Shown: positions 55,330-64,000 of the stretch, one piece after another
Layout: each line of letters begins with the position of its first letter
How positions within the stretch are numbered: the stretch's first letter is position 1
Assembly (NCBI GenBank): GCA_014058105.1
Contig: JACGCM010000940.1
Span: 186,001 to 250,000, forward strand
Origin: Kingdonia uniflora
Taxonomy: Eukaryota; Streptophyta; Magnoliopsida; Ranunculales; Circaeasteraceae
DNA: 64,000 nucleotides
Reading direction: 5' to 3'
Notes under the pieces: model-generated
What the model was told of the DNA's origin: nothing
The model's input: the letters and a program-made list of their open reading frames with translations, nothing else
Database searches by the model: none
Made by a program: the position numbers and the translations under genes

Positions 55330-56437
55330 ATGTTGCAAAGGGATACCTTTGGAGGACAGTATCAAAATCCATTTACACTCTCTCAACTGCAACCTCAGAC
55401 GTTTATCCCGTACTATCAACCCTATCCGTTTACTCAACCTCAAGGTTTTCAACCTCCAAATTACTTTCAAAACTACCTATGGAATGGTGAATCTACTCAA
55501 TACAATCAAAGTGACACAAATGCATCAATACCTGTTGAAGCGGCGACACCCAAGAAAGAAAAAGGAAAAGAAAGAAGGAAAAGAGCACCCGTAAAATAAA
55601 GACAAATCGTGCAAGTACCAAAAAATGCGGAGTTTTTGGATGAGATGGATGATGCAGGACTGCATTGGACGGATACAGACTTCTCGTGTCTTGCAAGGAC
55701 GTAGGTAACAGCTTCTGTCTAGATAGTGAGACGCACAAAGGGTTTTACTTTCTATTAAAAGGTCAGCATTGCCTTTAACAGAGACCCCGAGTGTCTTATA
55801 CGACGATCAAGTGGGTCGACAAAAGATTAGTGGTATACCATTAATGCACAATGTGTGGCGTACAAGGGGATAGTTACTCAAGTACTATTTCGACAAGACG
55901 GTGGGAAAACCGAAGAAGATCAGGTACATTCTAATTTCATTTTAACTCAATTTCGTTTATTTATCTTGGATATATACGTTATTTATTTGTATTTTGTAAT
56001 TTTGTAAATTATAAGAAAATAATGCACACAAGATCTATCAAGGTATGAATGGTGGCAATGACTTCAAACACCGTGAAGTGTATTAGATTTTGGCGCGAGA
56101 ACTGCGATGGGCTAACCTAAGGGATGATGGGCTTAACCATGCAGGGAATGTACCTAGAAATATAACCAGGAGAACATTAGACAATTCTTCTCCGGGGAAC
56201 TCGGTTGGATCAAACAATCTATCGGATGACCTCGGGGACCCACCTATACCTCAATATGCAGGGCAAAATTCTGAATTATATGGTTCATTGTTTGAGGGTA
56301 GAAGCAGACCCATCGGCTAAAAACTCTTTAAAAAGAACCTTACAATACAAAAGGCCTTGGATGGTGTTGTTGCATTTGGTAGCAGTATCCAAATAATGTT
56401 GGATAAACTACGGTTGGAAAAGAGACAATCGAAATAA
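55330..56437 (+). pseudogene. Harbinger ORF1 (Myb/SANT-like DNA-binding protein)
   Basis: Starts with a proline/glutamine-rich part (MLQRDTFGGQYQNPFTLSQL, PYYQPYPFTQPQGFQP) and a basic stretch (KKEKGKERRKRAP). The Myb-like domain is broken: RDPECLIRRSSGSTKD, then WYTINAQCVAYKGIV near 55825. A later part has NNAHKIYQGMNG and, after a frame change, ELYGSLFEGRSRPIG, then KALDGVVAFGSSIQIML. This order (Myb-like domain, then an RP-G-K motif and a C-terminal helix) is that of the accessory protein which recruits the transposase to its ends. A stretch at 55925-56010 resembles an intron (AT-rich, starts caggtacat). Confidence 0.78.
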
Positions 56438-56890
56438 GAAAAGGAAATAAGAAGAGCAAAAGAAAATCAACAATGACAAGCCAAAATGGATTTAAAACAA
56501 GCAAGGTAAGATCGTAAAATCATGAAGAAAGACCTAAGTAATCTTTTTAGACATCAATTGTAATACTATCTACAATGGCAAGCTGAGGTCATGGAATGTC
56601 TGGCCAAGAGGGGCAGACCAGGTACTTGAAGTGGTGATAAAATAAAATTTAACTTTGCTGTATATAAAAGTTTTCTTTCCAAGAATGTAGTTTACCTTCT
56701 AATAATGTAATCGCTTGAATAATGTACTTTGCTATTGAAGAATGTAATCTTGTTTTCGAAATATTTATTTTCGAGAATATTGTGTTAAAACAAATACAAG
56801 ATTAAAGTAATATATGCTTATTGTTTAATAAACTTGTATGACAAGAGGCATTAATTACATCAACACTCAGATAATACAAGAAATGGAGTA

Positions 56891-58439
56891 CTAGGTTTGA
56901 AGATTTCCCTTGACGGCCCACAAATGCTCGATTAAATCATCCTTTAGATCAAAGTGCAGTTCTCGACTTCGAATGCGGTTCATTTTCGATATAAAAGATT
57001 TTATTATTCTGCGTTCACGTACAATATTAAACCGTTTGCCTTCGATAGTTGAGGGATCGGCCGTATTGTAGTCTAAGTATGATGGGAATGAATCTCGTTC
57101 CTCTTCGATGACCATATTATGCATTATCATGCACGCCTTCATGACATTGTTCAAAACCTCAGGTTTCTATAATTTAACCAGATTTTTTACAATATTGAAC
57201 CGTGATTGTAAAATCCCAAATGCCCGTTCTACGTCTTTTCGGCAACTTTCTTGTTGTTGAGCAAATAATTTTGTTTCGCAGTAACCAGATTGGATATAGT
57301 TTGGACAAGTGTTCCCCATTTGGGGTATATGACATCCGCTAGATAATACCCCATATCATAAGCTTTTCCAACAATTATATAATTGTAAGGCAGGGCGATA
57401 CTATCGGCCAGGTCGGTGAAAAGATGTGATTGTTGTAGGACATTGATATCATTGTTAGACCTTGGTAACCCAAAAAAAGTATGCCAAATCCAAAGGTCAT
57501 GTAAAGCTACCGCTTTAAGAATCAGTTTTGCCTGCGGGTAATGACCAGTAAATTGACCGTGCCAAGCTATGGGATAAATTTTCCATATCCAATGCATGCA
57601 ATCAAGGCTTCCTAACATACCGAGAAATCTCCGTGACTCTCCGATCACTTTTAACCTTTTGATGTCGGCCGTGTTTATTGGTCGAAGATATTCCTTGCCA
57701 AAAATTTGTATAACCGCAACATAAAACTTTTCCATACTTAACATGGTTGTGCTTTCTCCTATTCGGATATACTCGTCAAAAAGATCTGCGCAACACCGTA
57801 GCTTAGGAAATGTAATATCGTGACTACCTTTTGGTACGGTGATAACCCCATAGTACCAACATTGTTAGGTTTTTGGATAAAGTAATGATCATGTGCAACG
57901 ACTACATCAAATATACGCATAAACATGTGTCTACTTATACGAAAATGTCGCTGAAATTTGTCTGGCTCATATGTGCACACCGGCTTGAAGTAATTCTGTA
58001 TAATGTTGTAATGCTCCAATGTGTGATCTTGTTTCTTTCTCTTATCCTTACGGCCCATGACACTCCTGCCATAACTAAAAGTTACATCATGTACTACTAG
58101 GTTTATTGCATTTTGGTGCAAAATACAAATTACAACCGCACAATCAAACATAAGATCGTCAGAGGAGGATGACGATACACGTGGAGGATCATCAATTGAT
58201 GAATAGGATGACGAGGAAGACATTTGATGCTGTGTTAAGGGAAGGGTGTCGACGGTGAAGGGGGAATAACTTTCTTCAGAAGAGAGAAGTGTAAAAGGGG
58301 GAAGAATGACAAGAAGTGGTTGTTGGAAATCAGTGGAGGCAGCGGTAAAAAGAATACCGCGCAGTATTCCTTTTACCGTACGGTAAAAGGAATACCGCGT
58401 GATGTTCTTTTTACCATTACCTTCACTGATTTCCAGCAA
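56891..58439 (-). pseudogene. PIF/Harbinger DDE transposase
   Basis: Minus strand. The N-terminal part is serine-rich (SSSSYSSIDDPPRVSSSSSD); the long frame begins at MLEISEGN, but the real start is more likely the ATG of MSSSSSYSS near 58222. Then KFQRHFRISRHMFMRIFDVV and LSPYQKVVTILHFLSYG. A 1-base shift near 57785 leads to DEYIRIGESTTMLSMEKFY. The catalytic block is well preserved: LGSLDCMHWIWKIYP (first D), LWIWHTFFGLPRSNNDINVL (second D) and, after another 1-base shift near 57240, DVERAFGILQSRFNIV (E). The tail NNVMKACMIMHNMVIEEERD reaches 56891. A TAG lies near 57170. The enzyme cuts and pastes the element at TAA sites; this copy has two shifts and a stop. Confidence 0.92.
58325..58435. 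repeat. Long inverted repeat with a perfect 32-bp palindrome at its centre
   Basis: The centre 58364-58395 is a perfect palindrome (half-site gtattccttttaccgt). The arms extend to about 55 bp each with few mismatches: ggaaatcagtggagg at the left pairs with ccttcactgatttcc at the right. It lies about 100 bp inside the right Harbinger end and shares ggtaaaaagaa text with the left hairpin. Confidence 0.93.
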
Positions 58440-58689
58440 TGGCTACTTCATCTGGTGGGTCTTTCACAATGGCTACTTTTAGATCACAACGGCTACTTTT
58501 AGCTTAATATATATGTTGGTTAGAGATGCTCTAACAATAGGTCATCTACTTGAACTCAACAATGCCGAGTTTTTCAATTATAACAAATGATTCTTCGGTG
58601 GTATTTGGCTAGAATAAAGACTGCGCCCTGGCCGCGCCCTGGCGGTAATTTGTTGATAATCTACCTCTTCGAAAAATCTACTTTAATCA

Positions 58690-59055
58690 ATTATAAAATA
58701 GATTTCATGTCAAATTCAGGGAGCATACAGAACTTCAATACCCTTCTGAAGATTTATACAACAGGTGGAATGCTCTTAAGGCTAAATAGGATGAGTTTCA
58801 TCATATACAAAAGAGTATTGATAGATGGGTCAGAGGTATTCTACTAGCCTATATTCTCTGCGAAGCCAAATATGAATGGTATGAGAAATACAACCAGCCG
58901 TTCCCGTTCGAGACTCCATACGATATTTTTTTTACCAGAGCTACGTCCCGCCTGATAAGTTTCCAGCAAATTACCAGCTTTCCAACTATGGACGGGATCT
59001 GCTCCCCCTTACTGAATGGTCTTGGTTTAATCCCTACATCAGTCGGGAAAGATGA
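58690..59055 (+). pseudogene. Unrecognised coding remnant
   Basis: Coherent protein-like text on the + strand: LQYPSEDLYNRWNALKAK, a stop, DEFHHIQKSIDRWVRGILLA, CEAKYEWYEKYNQPFPFETP, then, after one frame change near 58928, SYVPPDKFPANYQLSNYG and LPLTEWSWFNPYISRER followed by a stop at 59053-59055. It is rich in W, Y and P and reads like the C-terminal 110-120 residues of a real protein. I do not recognise the family. It lies between the Harbinger element and the plant-mobile-domain pseudogene, on the opposite strand to the latter. Confidence 0.45.
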
Positions 59056-59307
59056 ATTAAGTGTAATTGTATCTGTTTTGAGTTTTATTTCGTGCGTAGA
59101 ACTACAATTTTAAGAATTGTAATTGTATTTCAATTTAAATTCAAGACTCAAAATAAATTAATTAATATTGATTTATATAAAGAAATGGGACATCAGGTCG
59201 TACAAGTACTTATATAGAGAAACAAAATTCTGTAATATAAATTGTTCAACATTGATGTTTAAAATAAAATATTACGTCTACGAAAACATCAAAAACATAT
59301 ATATTTA

Positions 59308-61206
59308 CTAAAACGGGTCAGTATTATCTCCAGTACCCGGCCCCCTGCGGCTACTACCAGCTCCCCTAGTTCGCGGACTAGGTCTACGGGTCCCCTACCT
59401 CGTCCTCGTACCACCTCCAGGTTATAGCGGTACCACCCGTACTTCACGCCCCCTCTTCAGATGTAGGTTCTGAATAGGACAAAGAAAATTTATTTAAATT
59501 TTGACAAAATAAATATGACATTAAGAAAAAAAAAACATAAATAAATTACTTAGATGTGAATATAGTTGATTACTTATATTGTCTATGTGCATGTGGGCAG
59601 TAGCAAGCTCATCAGTCAACTCCTAGATTGTCTGGGCATCCTACGTAGACTCTGCAAGGCAAAGTCGCCACATACCATGAATCAGGTGCCACAGCTCCTC
59701 TACGCAGTAGGAGGAAGACATGGGTGGCGAGTCCCTCAAGCGGTGGATGGGGAGCATCTCACGCCTCCCTGTCCACTCCATGTACCACCCCGGGTCTTAC
59801 CCCTCCTCCTCTCCAGGCAAACTGAAGTCCAAGGATAAGTTATGAACCTCTGCTGATATAACCACCATGGGTGTAATACCAGCCCTAAGTGCAGTGGGTC
59901 TGAACAAATCTATATTCCCCATTCTTTGGGAATCTATTAACAAGTGGCCTACCTCATAAGTTTGGTTAGCATAGTATGAGGCATAAGTCTCTCGCTCCTC
60001 CCCTATCATAAACTGGTCCAAGTCAACGAAGCCGACATTTCTTATCGCCTGTAAATCCGCTAGACTAAGATGTGGTGACTTGTTAAGCGAAGATTCCAAA
60101 GGAATACCCATAGTGCCAGTTAACTACTTCCAACATCTATCCCCTAAGTAATACTTGCAGTTTCCATTTGGGACATGAAGTGGCATCATCTTACGGGACA
60201 GGAGCAGCGCAGTCCATACATCATCTAAACCAGATACGATAGAATCTAACCAAGGTTGCCCCATGATCGACTCAATAGTCTGGTGGTCAATGTGGTATCT
60301 GCCTAGAATAAACAAATTGGTTGCATGGTCATTTGTTTTCTTTTTGTTCCCCCTCTCCCATGCTTTGAGGCGCAGAAAGGGCGAGAACTTAACCTCTTCC
60401 TAGACAATAGGGTGATCAACCCCACAACACTCGTAAAAACAATATTGCATTTCAGAACAACATAAAAAATAATTAGAAATTATATTTAAGACATTTATTG
60501 GAAGATATTTGATTTGTAGCTTGTAAGGAAAAAGTATTAGTGTACCTCAAGAAGTTGGGAAAATCTAGTGATTGCACCCCCGGTTGTGACTGGGGTATCT
60601 AAACCATGGTACAGGAAAGCAAGAATAACCCCAGTCATATTTGGCAGCTTCGTCTAAATCAGCCACGACCGCGAGATATCCAAGCGGGACGGTGTCGTTG
60701 GTCGTTTGGAACCACAAATGTCCAATCATGAAGAGGATAAAAGCATGAAAAATGGTAATATCATCCTCCCGATCATCTGTGATGGTCAAGTACGTCCTCA
60801 AATGTGAAATGCTAACGTTCCCACACTTAATATTGTTGGATTCAATACGGGTGAGTTATTGCCTCGCATTGGATAAAATACTTCATGCATCGTCATACGA
60901 CACCTGTGTCGGATATTGGCCAATTAAAAATGATGTCAGCATATGTAAATCCAATGGACTGACCCCTATCTCCACATACGGGAACAGAAAAGTGTTCCTT
61001 ATCGGCCACCAACGCTCTACTAGCGCCTGAATTAACCGATTATTGGAATTATCCAAACGTATATCCATAAAGCTACCCAATATCTTTACCACGGCATCCC
61101 AAATTGTCAGAATTGTGGAAATCTCTTTCCAAAATTTGATCACCGTAATAAATGTGTCGTGCGGATGCATCGAATCCCAATTTTGTTCATTGGAGCATTT
61201 TGTCAA
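59308..61206 (-). pseudogene. Plant mobile domain (PMD) gene, three exons, broken
   Basis: Exon 1 (to 60546): ALVERWWPIRNTFLFPYVEI, SPLDLHMLTSFLIG, FHAFILFMIGHLWFQTTNDT and LGYLAVVADLDEAAKYDWGY, the core of the plant mobile domain. A donor gtaca and an acceptor acgag suggest an intron at 60430-60545. Exon 2: HPIV*EEVKF, ATNLFILGRYHIDHQTIESI, GLDDVWTALLLSRKM, FMIGEERETYASYYANQTYE and MGNIDLFRPTALRAGI. A second intron (59470-59573, acceptor cctattcag) leads to an Arg/Gly-rich tail ending GTGDNTDPF and a stop at 59308. Stops occur in exon 2 (four). PMD proteins occur both in host silencing factors and inside transposons; the Arg/Gly tail and decay favour a transposon-derived copy. The 5' end is not defined. 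Confidence 0.75.
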
Positions 61207-61329
61207 ACATTTGATTTACATAAATAACAAATTCACAATTAAACAAAAACAAACCGTGAGTTCCTTGCCAGTGCAATAGATATGACCGACACCGTCTGGG
61301 AGAGTGGTAATAAACTTGGTTGGGTAGTT

Positions 61330-61530
61330 TTCTTTGGGTGGTTGTGGTATAGTTTGGGTTTGTTGTACAACTGAATGCCAGATGTACTGATGTTATATAT
61401 ACTATGCAGTTGGGTGCAAAAACCATTCACAATCCAAATTATGATGTAAAGATTTTTATTTGTTCTAGTTTATGGAATTTATACTAACGAGACGATTTCA
61501 TATGGAATTGGCTTATTACACTTAATCTGT
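61330..61530. repeat. Dispersed repeat family, copy 4
   Basis: tgaatgccagatgtactg, tttatttgttctagt, gatttcatatgg and ttattacacttaatctg align with 2365-2510 in the same order, with gaps. It ends where the copia LTR begins at 61531. Confidence 0.5.
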
Positions 61531-61797
61531 TGTTGATAAATTATATATCTAATGAAATGATGTTGAGAAACATGCGAAGAAATGAGAAATTTTTTAGTTA
61601 TGAGTAGTTCCAATAGGGCTCTCCTATTTATTGGTTACAACAAAAAGTTCTAGAGAAGAAAATTATAGAGACTATTTATATATTTGCATTATGCGCAAAT
61701 ATTTCTAGAAGTATTGTGTAAAACGAAATCTAGAAGTATGGGTAGAGATGTCTAGAAGTATTCTAGAATGATCTTTTATTCTCTAACACTCCCCCTC
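61531..61797 (-). repeat. 3' LTR of a minus-strand copia element
   Basis: On the minus strand it begins TGTTAGAGAATAAAAG after the purine tract ttgagggggag and ends ttatcaaca. A TATA-like tatataaatag lies near 61680. The partner LTR is beyond the window. Confidence 0.75.
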
Positions 61798-64000
61798 AAG
61801 TTGGGGTGAAGATGTCAACATAGCCCAACTTGGACAAGATCTCATAAAGCTTCTTTGAGGCTAGTCCTTTTGTGAATATATTTGCTAACTAATTCTCGCT
61901 TCGAACATAAGGAGTCTTGATAATGTCGCCTTGCACCTTTTCTCGAATGAAATGGCAATCTACCTCAATGTGTTTCTTTCATGGAAGACCGGATTGGAAG
62001 CAATATGCATTGTAGCTTGTTTATCACATAATATGTTCATTGGTGAAGAAGTTTTGATCCACAAATCGTACAACAAAGCTTTAAGCCACATTAACTCGCA
62101 TGCCATGAATGTCATGGCTCTATATTCAACCTTGGCACTAGAATGTGCAACAACACTCTTTTTTTACTTCTCCATGTGACTAAATTTATGTTATTCAATC
62201 TCCATGAACAAACAACACCTCATAAAGAGATGATTGAGTCTATACACACTATCTCCTTAAACACAAATTTGCCCCTGCCATAGTACTTTGCAGGAATGTA
62301 GGCCCTTGTCTCCCATGATACAACGATTAGTCGCAGAGAGAGGAAAACACTTCTATCTCTCTGCCAAACAAACTTTGATTGTGTATATTTTCACTTTTGA
62401 AAAATGACTCAAGAAAACTCTGAAAAACTGATGATAATAAATGAAAATGAAGTTGGGTAATATAGAGCATAGGTGACTCTTAACCAAGGGTCACACCTCA
62501 AGTCAGTGTCTCTTCACCAAGAGTCACACTTTAAGGTGCGTCTATTGGAGACAACCCAACTCACATCTCAAACCTAAAAAAATGACTAAGTATTCTAAGG
62601 AATCCTCATGAGCCCATGCCCCAAGGCCCAATCATAGACTTATAATAATAAGCGGGTTCCTAGGTCGAGCAAGCCCATGGGTATCCCATGCACCCAAGCT
62701 AGTTTGCACACATGGGTTGCACATGCGCGTGTGACCCACCAACTCTCACATACATCATAACAAGTTAAGTGTTAGACTTACTTATATAGTAGAGTTGAGC
62801 TTCCCTCATATCTAATGTGGGACTAAACACTTAGTTCTACCCTTCAAACCAAAAAGAAAACCAAAACATCCTTTGTATTTTCCAATAATTTCCACCAACA
62901 AAAGTACAATAACCAATAATAGATCGCCTCTCAACTAAACTACCCACATAGCCTGCATCCGTATAACCTGTGATAATAGTATGACCATTTCTTCACATCC
63001 AAATTTCTTGACCAAGTGACGCTTTCAAGTATTGGAGAATTCTATTAACCGCATTCATATAATTTTCTCTTGAAGCATGCATAAATTGACTTACCATACT
63101 TACTGCATAAGTGATGTCAGGACGAGTAAGAGTCAGGTAAATAAGCTTACCAACTAACCTTTGATATTGTCCAACATTTTATAAGAGTTCCCCTTAAAGA
63201 TCAAACTTTATGCAACTATCCGTCGGCGTTTTAACGGGCTTTATACCCAATTTTCTGGTTTCCTTCAAAAGATCAAATACATACTTTCGTTGATTTACGA
63301 AAAATCTTTTTTTCGAATAAATGACTTCCATTCCCAAAAAGTATTTCAAGATACCCAAATATTTAATATCGAATCTCCTGTGAAGGAGAGTTTTAAACCT
63401 TGTAATTTCTAGAGTGTCGTCAAATGTAATAACTATATCATCAACATAAACCAAGACTATCACACTGCCACACGTACCCTTCTTGAAGAATAAAGACGAA
63501 TCAGCCAAGCTTTTCTTAAACCCGTTATTAAGAAGAACAAAACTTAACACCTCATTCCAAGCTCATGGAGATTGCTTAAGACCATATATCGCCTTCTTTA
63601 ATTTACACACCATATCTTTTTTAGCTCCAAGATGATGTCCTGGTGGTAAACTCATGTAAACTTCTTATTTCAAATCTCCATGCAAAAATGCATTTTTCAC
63701 GTACATTTGGAATAATGTCCAACCATGATTGGCTGCAACTGATAATAAAACTCTGCCAATATTGATTTTTGTAATTGGGGTAAATATTTATTTGTGGTAA
63801 ACTTCATACGTTTGTGCATATCCCTTGGCTACTAATTTAGCTTTGTGTCTCCCAATAGTCCCATCACTCTTGTACTTGATTTTATACACCTCTTTCCTTC
63901 TGGCAATCTAACAATATCCCAACTTTAAATTTTTTTTTTCAGGGGCCTCAAGTTCTTGTTTCATGGCTTGTTTCCAAATTGGTTGGGTATTGATCTCTAG
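61798..64000 (-). pseudogene. Copia pol remnant (RT and RNase H), minus strand
   Basis: Minus strand, running in from the right edge. The best frame (63550-63194) reads NNGFKKSLADSSLFFKKGTC, LVYVDDIVITFDD with the catalytic DD, DIKYLGILKYFLGMEVIYSK and VNQRKYVFDLLKETRKLGIK. Upstream (63900-63550) the template-binding part of the reverse transcriptase is recognisable in broken frames. Downstream the RNase H end (AHSSAKVEYRAMTFMACE-like text near 62110, and the HFIREKVQ tail near 61950) is split by an insertion at 62188-62886. Gag, protease and integrase are outside the window. Confidence 0.88.
62188..62886. mobile_element. ~700-bp insertion in the copia RNase H, LTR-like
   Basis: It interrupts the RNase H text between tccatgtgactaaattt and ttccaccaacaaaagtac. 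aattt occurs on both sides (62183-62187 and 62887-62891), a likely 5-bp TSD. The minus strand has tcccacattagatatgaggg and a TATA-like actatataagta, as in a promoter. Near-terminal bases tgttattc and ttttcca allow a TG...CA element. No coding. It is probably a solo LTR or small terminal-repeat element. Confidence 0.55.

Larger units (their letters stand above)
54839..58531. mobile_element. PIF/Harbinger DNA transposon with both ORFs
   Basis: Starts gagcatatccaacagg and ends ttagagatgctc; the ends are imperfect inverted copies of GAGCATCTCCAAC. The 3-bp TSD taa is at 54836-54838 and 58532-58534, as expected for this superfamily. It holds the DNA-binding ORF1 on the + strand (55330-56437) and the DDE transposase on the minus strand (58439-56891), in convergent arrangement. 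Both are degenerate. Large inverted repeats sit just inside both ends. Confidence 0.93.

Noticed and set aside
1..64000. Endogenous pararetrovirus sequences
   Set aside because: Every reverse transcriptase here has LTRs, integrase or LINE context; I saw no movement-protein or coat-protein motifs.

Overview
This is plant nuclear DNA, almost certainly from a eudicot. It is AT-rich and intergenic, and it is filled with plant-type transposons: Ty1/copia, Ty3/gypsy of the non-chromodomain Athila and Tat groups, an L1-type LINE with a C-terminal RNase H, PIF/Harbinger and hAT. The one recognisable host gene is a plant-specific APO-domain gene (APO4-like), and it is broken. I found no rRNA, no functional tRNA, no CRISPR array and no intact host gene. 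Nearly every coding region carries stops or frameshifts, so most features are pseudogenes inside mobile elements.

Layout. 1-1533: 3' end of a Ty1/copia element on the + strand with its LTR. 1534-3180: repeats and unassigned DNA. 3181-18595: one full-length LINE with a 15-bp target-site duplication (TSD). Its ORF1 was split twice, by a Ty3/gypsy element (3756-8066) and by a Ty1/copia element (8430-13250). After removal of the insertions and one TSD copy each, the LINE reading frame continues across both sites. 19190-25362: a three-LTR composite Ty1/copia element. 26283-27255 (-): APO4-like pseudogene. 28104-29719: LTR and leader of another copia-like element, with a dense cluster of ACGT boxes.

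29720-52315: a Tat-group Ty3/gypsy element on the minus strand, swollen to about 22 kb by nested insertions. Its 3' region holds a second gypsy fragment, an antisense (+ strand) coiled-coil ORF, an 88-bp tandem array interrupted by a 487-bp hAT MITE, and a 75-bp tandem array. Its RNase H domain was split by a solo Athila/Tat-type LTR (36552-48732), which was itself split by a nearly complete Athila-like element (37209-48176, TSD ctatg).

52316-54838: mixed repeats. 54839-58531: a PIF/Harbinger transposon (TSD taa) with both of its ORFs degenerate and large hairpins at both ends. 58690-59055: an unrecognised coding remnant. 59308-61206 (-): a plant-mobile-domain pseudogene with recognisable introns. 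61531-64000 (-): 3' half of another Ty1/copia element carrying a ~700-bp insertion.

The window is best read as a record of insertions, with the order recoverable from TSDs and reading-frame continuity. I did not find a convincing new functional system. The most informative items are the doubly split LINE, the three-LTR composite copia, the Tat element with its antisense ORF and tandem arrays, and the Harbinger hairpins.
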